A DNA stretch of 64,000 nt, taken from NCBI RefSeq assembly GCF_900580865.1, contig NZ_UTBZ01000140.1, positions 124,001 through 188,000 of the forward strand, read 5' to 3'. The DNA is from Pseudomonas viridiflava (GTDB taxonomy: Bacteria > Pseudomonadota > Gammaproteobacteria > Pseudomonadales > Pseudomonadaceae). Shown one piece after another: positions 1 to 10,597 of this stretch. Every line of letters begins with the position of its first letter. The first letter of the stretch is position 1. Below the pieces are notes generated by a model. It was not told where the DNA came from and ran no database searches. It was given only the letters and a program-made list of their open reading frames with translations. A program made the translations under genes and the position numbers.

Positions 1-1487
1 TCGGCGTCGGCGAGGATGCAGATCTTGCCGTAGCGTAGCTGGCTCATGTCCGCCGCGCCCGGATCGACACCGATGGCCACGGCAATGTTGTGCACTTCCT
101 GGCTGGCCAGCACTTCGCTGCCGTCGACTTCCCAGGTGTTGAGGATCTTGCCGCGCAACGGCAGGATCGCCTGGAATTCCTTGTCCCGTGCTTGTTTGGC
201 GGAACCGCCAGCGGAATCACCCTCGACCAGGAACAGTTCGGAACGCATCGGGTCCTGCCCGGCGCAGTCGGCCAGTTTGCCGGGCAGCGCTGGGCCCTGA
301 GTCACACGTTTACGCTCGACCTTTTTGCTCGCCTTGAGGCGGCGACCGGCGTTGTTGATCGCCAGTTCAGCCAGGGCCAGACCGGTTTCCGGGTTGGCGT
401 TGAGCCACAGGCTGAAGGCGTCCTTGACCACACCGGAGACAAACGCCGCCGCTTCACGGGACGACAGTCGCTCTTTGGTCTGGCCGGAGAATTGCGGCTC
501 CTGCATTTTCATCGACAGGACGAACGCGATCCGCTCCCAGACGTCTTCCGGCGCCAGCTTCACGCCGCGCGGCAGCAGGCTGCGGAATTCGCAGAACTCG
601 CGCATCGCATCGAGCAGGCCCTGACGCAAACCGTTGACGTGGGTACCGCCCTGAGCGGTCGGGATCAGGTTGACGTAGCTTTCCTGTACCGCGTCGCCAC
701 CTTCCGGCAGCCACAGCAGCGCCCAGTCGACCGCTTCTTTATTACCGGCGAAAGCGCCGCAGAATGGCTCGTTCGGCAGACGCTCGAATTCGCTGACGGC
801 GTCGACCAGATACGAGCGCAGGCCGTCTTCGTAATGCCACTCGACTTTCTCGCCGGTGCCTTTGTCTTCGAAGCTGACCAACAGGCCCGGGCACAGCACA
901 GCCTTGGCCTTGAGCACGTGCTTGAGGCGGCTGATGGAGAATTTCGGTGAATCGAAGTATTTCGGATCCGGCGCGAAGTACACGCTGGTGCCGGTGTTGC
1001 GCTTGCCGACAGTGCCGACGATTTCCAGCTCCGAGGCTTTGAAGCCGTCGTTGAAGGTCATCTGGTATTCGTTGCCGTCACGCTTCACGCGTACGCGCAC
1101 TTCGGTCGACAAGGCGTTGACCACGGAAATACCCACACCGTGCAGACCGCCGGAGAACTGGTAGTTCTTGTTGGAAAACTTGCCGCCCGCGTGGAGTTTG
1201 GTGAGGATCAGCTCAACGCCCGACACGCCCTCTTCCGGGTGAATGTCGACCGGCATGCCACGGCCGTCGTCGCTGACTTCCAGCGAGTGGTCGGCGTGCA
1301 GGATGACCTGCACCGATCTGGCGTGGCCGGCCAGGGCTTCGTCGACACTGTTGTCGATGACTTCCTGGGCGAGGTGGTTCGGCCGACTGGTGTCGGTGTA
1401 CATGCCGGGGCGTTTGCGCACCGGGTCGAGGCCCGAGAGGACTTCGATGGCGTCGGCGTTATAAGAGCTAGCGCTGGGAGTGGCCAT
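1..1487 (-). CDS. parE: DNA topoisomerase IV subunit B (ParE), 3' part cut by window edge
   Basis: ATPase subunit of topoisomerase IV, which decatenates daughter chromosomes together with ParC. About 495 N-terminal residues are visible; the family is about 630 long, so the C-terminal Toprim remainder lies outside the window. Seen directly: the GHKL ATPase N-box (EVIDNSVDEAL, E42 and N46), the DDGRGMPVDIH box, the lid GGLHGVGISVVNALS, the Toprim motif EGDSAGGSAKQARD, and ILADAD at the very edge. The start is the ATG at 1485-1487 (MATPSASSYN). It is the last gene of the nudF-yqiB-cpdA-yqiA-parE run, 41 bases after yqiA. GyrB is the main alternative, but the length, the motif details and the operon context favour ParE. 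Confidence 0.95.
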   Translation of the reverse strand, partial: MATPSASSYNADAIEVLSGLDPVRKRPGMYTDTSRPNHLAQEVIDNSVDEALAGHARSVQVILHADHSLEVSDDGRGMPVDIHPEEGVSGVELILTKLHAGGKFSNKNYQFSGGLHGVGISVVNALSTEVRVRVKRDGNEYQMTFNDGFKASELEIVGTVGKRNTGTSVYFAPDPKYFDSPKFSISRLKHVLKAKAVLCPGLLVSFEDKGTGEKVEWHYEDGLRSYLVDAVSEFERLPNEPFCGAFAGNKEAVDWALLWLPEGGDAVQESYVNLIPTAQGGTHVNGLRQGLLDAMREFCEFRSLLPRGVKLAPEDVWERIAFVLSMKMQEPQFSGQTKERLSSREAAAFVSGVVKDAFSLWLNANPETGLALAELAINNAGRRLKASKKVERKRVTQGPALPGKLADCAGQDPMRSELFLVEGDSAGGSAKQARDKEFQAILPLRGKILNTWEVDGSEVLASQEVHNIAVAIGVDPGAADMSQLRYGKICILADA

Positions 1488-1528
1488 AGGGTCTCGTCGT
1501 CAGTCATTCATGAAATAGGGGCAAGACT

Positions 1529-2137
1529 TCACAGTGCGGTGAAATCGATTGCCTGATACACATCGGCGCCAATGCCGGCAAAACTCAGCAACGCCGGCAA
1601 TTGCCCGGCAAACCCCTGGAAACTGTGGTCGCCGCCGGCCTGAATGCGCAAGGCACAGGCGCGGTAATACTGCTGGGCGAGGCGATAATCCAGTGTTTCA
1701 TCGCCGGTCTGCAACCACACCTGATAACGCTGCGCATCCTGAGGCGCCGGCACTTCCAGTTCGGCCAGAGCGGTGACGTGGTCGTGGGTCAATTCCCAGG
1801 TTTCATCGGTATACAGGTTTTTCTGCGTGCCCAGATAGCCGTCGAACATCCGGTGCGGGCTGACCGCCGGGTTGACCAGCAGGGCTTTCAGGCCATGGCG
1901 CTCGGCAAGGTGAGTCGCATAGTAGCCGCCGAGTGAGCTTCCCACCAGCAGCGGCCGGCCCAGTTCGGCAATCGCTTGCTCCAACTGACCGATGGCTTCG
2001 CGCGGATGGTGATGCAGCGCCGGAACACGCAGTTTGTCGCTCAAACCCAGCCGCTCCATCACCGCGACCAGCTGACAGGCCTTTTTCGAGGCCGGGGCGC
2101 TGTTGAAACCGTGGATATAGAGGATCGAACCGGACAT
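1529..2137 (-). CDS. yqiA: YqiA-type esterase (alpha/beta hydrolase, UPF0227 family)
   Basis: A 202-residue single-domain alpha/beta hydrolase. Its N-terminal strand is followed by HGFN (residues 9-12). The nucleophile elbow is GSSLGG, with Ser68 as the likely nucleophile, and a late GGDHSF supplies the catalytic His. E. coli YqiA is a small esterase acting on short acyl esters; its physiological substrate is unknown. It lies between cpdA and parE in the conserved operon. A roughly 180-base palindromic repeat element separates it from cpdA, so it may have its own promoter or depend on read-through. Confidence 0.9.
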   Translation of the reverse strand: MSGSILYIHGFNSAPASKKACQLVAVMERLGLSDKLRVPALHHHPREAIGQLEQAIAELGRPLLVGSSLGGYYATHLAERHGLKALLVNPAVSPHRMFDGYLGTQKNLYTDETWELTHDHVTALAELEVPAPQDAQRYQVWLQTGDETLDYRLAQQYYRACALRIQAGGDHSFQGFAGQLPALLSFAGIGADVYQAIDFTAL

Positions 2138-2188
2138 TTGAGCTCCCTGGGTGTCGGCGAAAGATAGCGGAGTTTACAGGGAGAAAGC

Positions 2189-2368
2189 CCCTCACCCTAG
2201 CCCTCTCCCGGAGGGAGAGGGAACTGATTGGGGGATATTCAAGAGCTACACCGACTTGAGCGAACTTCAGCGAATCCATAATCGACACATTCTTTCAGGT
2301 CGATGGATCATGCCAGACACCTCGGTAAGCTCCCTCTCCCTCGGGGAGAGGGCTGGGGTGAGGGGCTT
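2189..2368. repeat. MITE-like palindromic repeat element, copy 1
   Basis: Two inverted ends carry the same sequence in opposite orientation: CCCTCACCCTAGCCCTCTCC followed by a GGAGGGAGAGG hairpin at 2189-2222, and its mirror at 2329-2368. They enclose about 105 bases containing CAGGTCGATG, which resembles CAGGTCGGCG at the same place in the copies at 51284-51847 and 63547-63723. It occupies most of the cpdA-yqiA gap (2138-2377). There is no coding capacity for a transposase, so any movement would need help in trans. Confidence 0.8.
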
Positions 2369-2377
2369 TTGATTCGA

Positions 2378-3193
2378 TCAGTAGCCTTCGGAGCCGTAGT
2401 CGACGGTAAAAGCAAAACCAGTCACGCGCTCCACGCCGGTTTCCAACCGCCCATCCGGCAACAACCGCAACCAGCGATACCCCGGCGCCTGCTCCCCCAC
2501 CTTGAAGTCATCACTACCCGGCTCAAACTGAATGCAGGTCGACGGCGAAGCCATCAACCGCACGCCATTGCGCTCGCGATCAATCTCCTGATGCACATGC
2601 CCCCACAACACCGCGCGCGCTTGCGGAAAGCGATCCAGCACCTCGAAAAACGCCTCGGGATTGCGCAAGCCAATCGGCTCCATCCACGCACAACCGATCG
2701 ACACCGGATGATGGTGAAAGCACACCAGATGATGCCGCTCCGGCGCTTCGCTCAGCGAGCGCGCCAGCAGTTGCAGTTGATCGTCCTGCAGATATCCCGG
2801 CACCGAACCCGGCACCGCCGAATCCAGCAGCGTCACGCGCCAGTTACCGATATCGACGACCGACTCGAGCAACGCGCTCTGCACCGCCGCCTCGGCCATG
2901 ATCATCGGTTCGTCGTGATTGCCGGGAATCCACCGCGCCGGTGCGTCGATCTGCGCGCTCATCTGGCGAAACTGCTGGTACGACGCCAGCGTGCCGTCTT
3001 GCGAGATATCGCCGGTGGCCAGAATCAGGTCGATCTGCGGTTGCTGCCCCAGCACCAGCTCGATGACCTTTTGCAGGCTCTCGCGGGTATTCATGCCCAA
3101 CAGCGTGCCATCCGCTTCAGCGAACAAATGGCTGTCGGACAACTGCACCAGCAACGCTGGATCGGCGGGGGTCAACGTGGATACGCTCGGCAA
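2378..3193 (-). CDS. cpdA: 3',5'-cyclic-AMP phosphodiesterase CpdA (class III)
   Basis: Hydrolyses cAMP to AMP and so tunes Vfr/CRP-dependent gene expression. The calcineurin-like metallophosphatase motifs appear in order: LSDSHLF, ATGDISQDG, PGNHDEP, HHHPVSIG and WGHVHQE. I chose a TTG start at 3191-3193 (M-PSVSTLTP, 271 residues) because GGGAG lies six bases upstream and the length matches E. coli CpdA (275). An in-frame TTG at 3238 would add 15 residues without a good ribosome site. It belongs to the nudF-parE operon and starts 99 bases after the yqiB stop. Confidence 0.9.
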   Translation of the reverse strand: MPSVSTLTPADPALLVQLSDSHLFAEADGTLLGMNTRESLQKVIELVLGQQPQIDLILATGDISQDGTLASYQQFRQMSAQIDAPARWIPGNHDEPMIMAEAAVQSALLESVVDIGNWRVTLLDSAVPGSVPGYLQDDQLQLLARSLSEAPERHHLVCFHHHPVSIGCAWMEPIGLRNPEAFFEVLDRFPQARAVLWGHVHQEIDRERNGVRLMASPSTCIQFEPGSDDFKVGEQAPGYRWLRLLPDGRLETGVERVTGFAFTVDYGSEGY

Positions 3194-3292
3194 GGCGTTC
3201 TCCCAAGGCAAAAGCACGGAATCGATCAAGTGCCGCAATTATGCTGGGGGATCAGTGAAAGAGGAAACCGCCGAACCGGACGCAGTTCACAA

Positions 3293-3745
3293 CTAGCGTA
3301 CGACTTCGTACTCGTGCCCCAACGCCAGACAATGACTCAGCCATTCCCCCAGGAACAGATTGAGCTGGGCCTTTTCATCCGGCTGATGCATCGCCGCGTT
3401 CGGATAAGGATAGATGCCGCGAAAGCGTCGTGCATGTTCGGCACTGACCACTTCGGCCATGCGCGCGTCGTGATAGACCTGCACTTCCAGTTGCGGCACC
3501 GGCAGCCACGGCAGGCTGTGTTCCTGGCGCACCTGCAGCGTGGTGGTGTAGGGGCAGGTTTGCAGCACTTCGAGGGCCAGCACGCCGAGCATCTGCTCGC
3601 CCTGGGTCACGGCGATGCGCCGCGCCTCAGGCTCGTTGCGCATGTCCGGGACCAGTCGCATCAGACGCGCGTAGTTGGCCTCGCAGGCGGCTTGCAGCCC
3701 CACGAGGTCAACCCGATAGCGATCGCGCAACTTGTTTACGACCAT
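3293..3745 (-). CDS. yqiB: DUF1249 family protein YqiB
   Basis: A 150-residue protein of unknown function, always found beside nudF and cpdA in gamma-proteobacteria. The sequence is soluble and has no signal peptide. A conserved-looking core (LPWLPVPQLEVQVYHDARMAEV) is followed by YPYPNAAMHQPDEKAQLNLFLGEWL. The ATG at 3743-3745 lies inside the last codons of nudF (the shared bases read TTATGGTCGTAA), with AGGGGG just upstream, so translation is coupled to nudF. An upstream ATG at 3781 would lie deeper in nudF and is less likely. Confidence 0.88.
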   Translation of the reverse strand: MVVNKLRDRYRVDLVGLQAACEANYARLMRLVPDMRNEPEARRIAVTQGEQMLGVLALEVLQTCPYTTTLQVRQEHSLPWLPVPQLEVQVYHDARMAEVVSAEHARRFRGIYPYPNAAMHQPDEKAQLNLFLGEWLSHCLALGHEYEVVR

Positions 3746-4359
3746 AACCCCCTCACTTCGGCGCGATTCAGCGCCAGCCATTGCAAGGCGATGATGCTCG
3801 CCGCATTGGCAATGCGTCCGTCACGGACGGCCTGCAAGGCATCTTCAAAGGCCCAGACCGTGACGCGGATATCTTCTGCCTCTTCTTCCAGGCCATGCAG
3901 GCCGCCAACGCCGTCAGTGCTGCAACGCCCCAGATACAAATGCACGAACTCGTTGCTGCCGCCCGGCGACGGGAAATATTTGGTCATCGGCCACAAGGCC
4001 TTGATGTCCAGCCCAGCTTCCTCCTGCGCCTCGCGGTGAGCAACTTCTTCCGGTTGTTCGTCCTTGTCGATCAGACCAGCGACCAGCTCGACCAGCCACG
4101 GATTGTCAGTCTTGCCCATGGCGCCGACGCGAAACTGCTCGATCAACACCACTTCGTCGCGCTGCGGATCGTAGGGCAGCATGCACACGGCATCGTGACG
4201 CACAAACACTTCACGGTTGATCTCACGGCTCATGCCTCCGGCGAACAATTCATGGCGCAGGTGCAAACGGTCGAGTTTGTAGAAACCCTCGTAGCAGCGC
4301 TCACGTCGCACGACGTCGACGGTGGTCGGAATGGCGTTGGCAAAATCAGTCATGAGCAT
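3736..4359 (-). CDS. nudF: ADP-ribose pyrophosphatase (Nudix hydrolase NudF)
   Basis: Cleaves ADP-ribose to AMP and ribose 5-phosphate. A perfect Nudix box G-x5-E-x7-REU-xEE-xGU is present: G95, E101, R109-E110, E113-E114 and G116. Its length of 207 residues fits the NudF/YffH group. Two ATGs lie close together (4359 and 4353); GAGG sits six bases before the second, so a 205-residue product is likely. It is the first gene of the operon. In E. coli nudF is divergent from tolC; here tolC is also nearby, but thiC, cytX and a lipoprotein gene lie between. Confidence 0.93.
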   Translation of the reverse strand: MLMTDFANAIPTTVDVVRRERCYEGFYKLDRLHLRHELFAGGMSREINREVFVRHDAVCMLPYDPQRDEVVLIEQFRVGAMGKTDNPWLVELVAGLIDKDEQPEEVAHREAQEEAGLDIKALWPMTKYFPSPGGSNEFVHLYLGRCSTDGVGGLHGLEEEAEDIRVTVWAFEDALQAVRDGRIANAASIIALQWLALNRAEVRGLWS

Positions 4360-4578
4360 CCTCGTCTACTGCAAATCCATCACGAGGCTCCTGTTACTGG
4401 CAACCTCGACTTCGCGCCATCCTAACGCGCCCGTACCGTTTGATGCAGCCCCTTTACCGTCAGCGGGATGGACGGTGGAGGCGAAACCCACTCTAATTAG
4501 CTTAGTGGCGAACTGACTGCTTCTGCGAGAGTCGAAGCGGATATCTTTTTGCCTTCCCCTGCTTTCGAAAGGACGCCC

Positions 4579-5325
4579 ATGTCGCTTTTCAAAATTGCCT
4601 CCGTGGCCGCCATTGCCCTGACCCTGGGCGCGTGCGCCAGCCTGTTCCAGCCCAATTACCGCACGCCGCTGGAAACCACCCGCGATGCATCGGAACAACT
4701 GAAACCGGGTTGTTCCAACCCTGACTGCCCGCTGGTCAACATCGACACCCTGCGCTTCCCGGCCGAACCTGCGCTGGACGGCATCATCGAAAAACGTCTG
4801 CTGCAAATGACCCGCACCGAGAAAAACGCCCCGGTGGCGCCAACCCTGGCGGCTTATCGTGATCAGTTTCTGGCCAGCGCCGGCCCGCGCAACAGCAGCT
4901 ACCTGCAAGCGAAAGTACGCGAGCAGCATGACGGCTTGGTGATCATCGAGGTGTCGAGCTACCTCGACACCGGCGGCGCCCATGGCACCCCGGGTCGCGG
5001 CTTCATCAACTATTCGCGCCAGCAGCACAAGGTGCTGAACCTGTCCGACATGCTTGTGCCGGGTCAGGAAGAGGCGTTCTGGAAGGCGGCACAGGTCGCG
5101 CACAACAGCTGGTTGATCAGCACCAAGCTCGATCAGGAACCGGAGTTCGTGGCGAACTGGCCGTTCGTGAAAACCCCGAACGTGGCGTTGACCTATGGCG
5201 GCGTGATCCTCAAGTACGACGTGAGCACCATTGCGCCTTACGCGCTGGGCCACGTCGAACTGAAGATTCCTTATCCGCGTCTGAACGGCATTCTCAAACC
5301 CGAGCTGTTTCCCGGCCGTAACTGA
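4579..5325 (+). CDS. Lipoprotein with DUF3298/RsiV-like domain
   Basis: A 248-residue exported lipoprotein. The signal peptide MSLFKIASVAAIALTLGACA has a lipobox ending at Cys19. The start at 4579 is preceded by AAAGGACG. The rest contains LDTGGAHGTPG and LSDMLVPGQEEAF, the pattern of the DUF3298 domain found in RsiV/PdaC-like proteins, which are thought to bind or act on cell-wall glycans. Its own role is unknown. It stands alone, convergent with cytX, and the two coding ends overlap by about 30 bases. Confidence 0.8.
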   Translation: MSLFKIASVAAIALTLGACASLFQPNYRTPLETTRDASEQLKPGCSNPDCPLVNIDTLRFPAEPALDGIIEKRLLQMTRTEKNAPVAPTLAAYRDQFLASAGPRNSSYLQAKVREQHDGLVIIEVSSYLDTGGAHGTPGRGFINYSRQQHKVLNLSDMLVPGQEEAFWKAAQVAHNSWLISTKLDQEPEFVANWPFVKTPNVALTYGGVILKYDVSTIAPYALGHVELKIPYPRLNGILKPELFPGRN

Positions 5326-6586
5326 AGGCCCGGCCCAGCACCAGTTGCAACAGCCCTGCCAGCACCAACGCCGGCAGGGTTGCGCCGACATCCGGATACA
5401 GATTCGCCAGCAAGTGGTAGGTGCTCACGCCACCCAGCCACGCCAACAACGCCGGCCAGCGCAACGCGGCTGACGCGACCTGAGCACTGCGCTTGCGCAG
5501 GATGAAGTGATCGACCAGCACCACGCCGAACAGCGGCGCAAACACCGAGCCAATCAGCAGCAGAAAATTCTGGTACTGCGCCAACGGCGCCAGCAATGCG
5601 ATCAGCGTGCAGATCACGCCGATGGCCAGAGCCAGATGCTCGACTTTCAGGCGCAACAGAATCCCGCTGGAAACCGCGGCCGAGTGAATATCGGCGAAAG
5701 CGTTTTCCGACTCATCGAGCAGAATCAGCAACAGCGGAATGCCCAGACCGGCACCGGCCAATGCCAGCAGCAGCGCATTGACTTCACCGCTTGGCGCGAA
5801 GGCCAGGGTGTAGGCAACGCCGAGGCTCATCAGCCAGAAGTTGCCGATGAAGAAACCGACCGCAGTACCGCCGAAAACATTCTTCGCCCGCTTGCCAAAA
5901 CGCGAGTAGTCGGCGATCAGCGGCAGCCATGACAACGGCATCGCAATAGCGATGTCGAAGCCCACGGCGAACGGCATCGAACCGTCACCGGCGCGGGACC
6001 AGAGATCGGCGAGATCAGCTTTGGCAAACAGGTTCCAGGTCAACCACAGGCACGCCGCCAACAGCAGCCAGATGCCCCACTTGCGCAGAATCTTCCGGAC
6101 GAAAGTCAGCGGCCCGCTGACCGCGAGCAAGGTTGCCAGAGCGCCGAAAAACAGTGTCCACAATACCGGGTTCGACCACAGCGAACCTTCGCTGAACGCG
6201 CGGGTGCCGAGCAGGCTGGCGGCGTCGCGCATGACGATGATTTCGAACGAGCCCCAACCGATCAGTTGCAACAGGTTGAGCAGCGCCGGCAGGCTCGCGC
6301 CTTTGCTGCCGAGGCTCAGTTTGAGGGCGGCCATCGACGACAGGCCGGTATCACTGCCGATCACCCCGACGGCGGCCAGCAATAGCACGCCGACCAGCGT
6401 GCCAAGGAAAATCGCCAGCAGCGAACCGGACAGGCCCAGACCGGGCGCGAGCAATGCACCCGTCTGCAAAACCATCAGGCCGATGCCAAGGGAGAACCAC
6501 AGGGAAAACAGATCGCGACCGCCGAACACACGCTTGTCGGCGGGTACGGCGAGGTCGGGAGAATAGGTGCTGGGTTGAATGCTCAA
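5294..6586 (-). CDS. cytX: Putative hydroxymethylpyrimidine transporter CytX (NCS1 family)
   Basis: A 430-residue inner-membrane protein with about 12 hydrophobic segments and an NCS1-type (cytosine/allantoin permease) N-terminal region (GRDLFSLWFSLGIGLMVLQTGALLAPGLG contains the first helix). CytX proteins are predicted from thiamine regulons to import the HMP pyrimidine precursor of thiamine. The placement supports this: it follows thiC on the same strand, and thiC is under a TPP riboswitch. A REP pair occupies the 139-base gap, so co-transcription is likely but not certain. Other NCS1 substrates remain possible. Confidence 0.82.
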   Translation of the reverse strand: MSIQPSTYSPDLAVPADKRVFGGRDLFSLWFSLGIGLMVLQTGALLAPGLGLSGSLLAIFLGTLVGVLLLAAVGVIGSDTGLSSMAALKLSLGSKGASLPALLNLLQLIGWGSFEIIVMRDAASLLGTRAFSEGSLWSNPVLWTLFFGALATLLAVSGPLTFVRKILRKWGIWLLLAACLWLTWNLFAKADLADLWSRAGDGSMPFAVGFDIAIAMPLSWLPLIADYSRFGKRAKNVFGGTAVGFFIGNFWLMSLGVAYTLAFAPSGEVNALLLALAGAGLGIPLLLILLDESENAFADIHSAAVSSGILLRLKVEHLALAIGVICTLIALLAPLAQYQNFLLLIGSVFAPLFGVVLVDHFILRKRSAQVASAALRWPALLAWLGGVSTYHLLANLYPDVGATLPALVLAGLLQLVLGRAFSYGRETARV

Positions 6587-6628
6587 GGGTGTTATCTCAG
6601 AGGGACATTTGTTGTTGTGTTGATCGCA

Positions 6629-6692
6629 TTCGCGAGCAGGCTCGCTCCCACACTTGAATGCATTCCAAAGTGGGAGCGAGCCTGCTCGCGAA
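6629..6692. repeat. REPIN-like inverted REP pair between thiC and cytX
   Basis: Two copies of the palindrome GTGGGAGCGAGCCTGCTCGC in opposite orientation (6629-6652 and 6670-6692) are separated by 17 bases. The RNA would fold into a long hairpin between thiC and cytX, which could stabilise the upstream message or lower read-through. Confidence 0.9.
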
Positions 6693-6725
6693 GGGGCCCT
6701 TGCAGGCCCACCCTTTCAGGTCAGA

Positions 6726-8615
<1,890 letters not shown>

Positions 8616-8771
8616 CACGGGCTCTCCAGACAGCATCCAGGCAGTGGATTGTCGGAGCAGAACCTGAAAGGCACGGACGCACCAGGACCGGTGCTGTGCA
8701 TCGTCGTCGAGCGTTCGATTGTCGAACAATTTCCCGGACGAAGCACAAGAGGACTCGCCGGGTGACGAGAA

Positions 8772-8866
8772 ATCTTGTTCCCTACGCAGGCGCTAACCTG
8801 ATCAGGTTCAACGGGATCCGAAATTATTCGATCTCAGCCTCATAGCAAGGCACCCCGACAAGAACC
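8772..8866 (-). promoter_or_regulatory. TPP (THI-box) riboswitch controlling thiC
   Basis: Read on the minus strand, the region shows the conserved thi-box blocks in order: GGGGTGCC, GCTATGAGGCTGAGA, AACCTGATCAGGTTAG and CCTGCGTAGGGAA. These form the pyrimidine- and pyrophosphate-sensing helices of the TPP aptamer. About 155 bases separate it from the thiC start codon. The expression platform is not obvious; there is no strong T-tract terminator, so control of translation initiation is plausible. Confidence 0.95.
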
Positions 8867-8871
8867 CGGCC

Positions 8872-8901
8872 AGTCTAGACACAACCGGCAAAGAACGCCA
8901 A
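8872..8901 (-). promoter_or_regulatory. Putative sigma-70 promoter for thiC leader
   Basis: On the minus strand TTGGCG (8896-8901) and TAGACT (8872-8877) are separated by 18 bases, placing a transcription start just before the TPP aptamer. The call rests on sequence pattern and position only. Confidence 0.4.
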
Positions 8902-9073
8902 CACCGCAGCAATCACCATGATGAATGGCGCAAATACACAGGTTCGCCCGATTGTTGTGAGGCAAATGCGCAACTACACTCGCTTTGCCCCGCGACGCCT
9001 TGACGCTGCGGGGCCTGCGCCTTACCTTTGGCGCCCGGATTACTTCCATAATATTAATGCTAGGGATCGCCTC

Positions 9074-10507
9074 ATGCTGCGCAAACTCTCACTGGCTGTT
9101 GCCGTGTCTTGTGCGTCCAACGCAATGGCCTGGGCAGCAGAAGCGCCCTTGTCGACCAAAACCGATCTGGTCAGCGTCTATCAGGAGGCGGTCGACAACA
9201 ACGCCGATCTGGCCGCCGCCCGCGCTCAGTACGGTGCGCAGAAAGAAGTAGTGCCACAGGCCCGCGCTGGGTTGCTGCCAAACCTGTCGGGCGGTGCCGA
9301 AGTGGCCAATGTGCGCACGTCGATCGATCAGCCCTCGGCCACCGCCAACCGCAGCGCACACTCGTATCAGGCGACCCTCGCCCAGCCGTTGTTCCGCGCC
9401 GATCGCTGGTTCCAGTACCAGGCCGCGAAGGACGTCAACGAGCAAGCCGCCCTGCAACTGTCAGCGACCGAACAGAACCTGATCCTGCAATCGGCCGAAA
9501 GCTATTTCAACGTGCTGCGCAGCCAGGACAACCTCGCCTCGACCAAGGCCGAAGAAGCCGCGTTCAAGCGCCAGCTCGACCAGTCCAACGAGCGCTTCGA
9601 TGTCGGCCTGTCGGACAAGACCGACGTGCTGCAATCGCAAGCCAGTTACGACACCGCGCGGGCCAACCGCATCGTTGCGCAGCGCCAGGTCGACGACGCG
9701 TTTGAAGCGCTGATCACCCTGACCAACCGCCAGTACAACTCGATTCAGGGCATCGTCCATACGTTGCCGATCCTGCCGCCGGCACCAAACGATGCGAAGT
9801 CCTGGGTCGACACGGCGGCGCGGCAGAACCTCAATCTGCTCGCCAGCAACTACGCGGTCAGCTCCGCCGAGCAGACCCTCAAGCAGCGCAAGGCCGGCCA
9901 TTTGCCGACCCTCGATGCCGTGGCCAAATACGAAAAGGGTGACAACGACGCCCTCGGCTTTTCCAACCCGAACGCGTTTGGCGTGCCCTACCGTGACAAC
10001 GTCGAACAGAGCACAGTCGGCCTGCAATTGAACATCCCGATCTACAGCGGCGGGCTGACCAGTTCGCAAGTGCGCCAGTCGTATGAGCAACTGAATCAGA
10101 GCGAACAACAGCGCGAATCCCTGCGTCGGCAGATCGTCGAAAACACCCGCAACTTGCACCGTGCGGTGAACACCGATGTCGAGCAGGTGCAGGCGCGTCG
10201 CCAGTCGATCATCTCCAACCAGAGCGCAGTGGAAGCCACAGAAATCGGTTATCAGGTTGGTACGCGCAACATCGTTGACGTGCTCGATGCGCAGCGTCAG
10301 CTGTACACCTCGGTGCGCAACTACAACAACACGCGTTATGACTACATCCTCGACAACCTGCGCTTGAAGCAGGCAGCGGGAACGTTGAACCCGGGTGATC
10401 TGGAAGATCTGCGGCGCTATCTGAAAGCCGACTACAACCCGGACAAGGATTTCCTCCCGCCGGATCTGGCCAAGGCTGCCGAGGCGCAGCTCAAGGCCCG
10501 GCCTTAA
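9074..10507 (+). CDS. tolC: TolC-family outer membrane channel
   Basis: A 477-residue outer-membrane efflux/secretion channel. The signal peptide (MLRKLSLAVAVSCASNAMAWAA) is followed by the tandem OEP repeats expected of TolC: long coiled-coil stretches beginning YQEAVDNNADL and later AVSSAEQTLKQRKAGHLP, with YSGGLTSSQVRQ in the second half. The start at ATG 9074 places the signal peptide correctly; a longer reading from 8918 would not be exported. It stands alone, and its 3' end meets the REP hairpin shared with waaA. The nudF/tolC neighbourhood is conserved in other gamma-proteobacteria and supports TolC rather than an OprM-type protein. Confidence 0.92.
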   Translation: MLRKLSLAVAVSCASNAMAWAAEAPLSTKTDLVSVYQEAVDNNADLAAARAQYGAQKEVVPQARAGLLPNLSGGAEVANVRTSIDQPSATANRSAHSYQATLAQPLFRADRWFQYQAAKDVNEQAALQLSATEQNLILQSAESYFNVLRSQDNLASTKAEEAAFKRQLDQSNERFDVGLSDKTDVLQSQASYDTARANRIVAQRQVDDAFEALITLTNRQYNSIQGIVHTLPILPPAPNDAKSWVDTAARQNLNLLASNYAVSSAEQTLKQRKAGHLPTLDAVAKYEKGDNDALGFSNPNAFGVPYRDNVEQSTVGLQLNIPIYSGGLTSSQVRQSYEQLNQSEQQRESLRRQIVENTRNLHRAVNTDVEQVQARRQSIISNQSAVEATEIGYQVGTRNIVDVLDAQRQLYTSVRNYNNTRYDYILDNLRLKQAAGTLNPGDLEDLRRYLKADYNPDKDFLPPDLAKAAEAQLKARP

Positions 10508-10518
10508 GCCTTAAAAAC

Positions 10519-10595
10519 AAAAGATCGCAGCCTTCGGCAGCTCCTACAGAGGAACATTTTCCAATGTAGGAGCTGTCGAAGGCTGCGATCTTTTT
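10519..10595. terminator. Inverted repeat of the GATCGCAGCC family between tolC and waaA
   Basis: A near-perfect inverted pair (10519-10547 and 10566-10595) carries AAAGATCGCAGCC...GGCTGCGATCTTT and ends in T-runs on both strands. Placed between converging genes, it probably acts as a bidirectional terminator. Related copies occur at 46444, 49403 and 50245. Confidence 0.8.
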
Positions 10596-10597
10596 GC

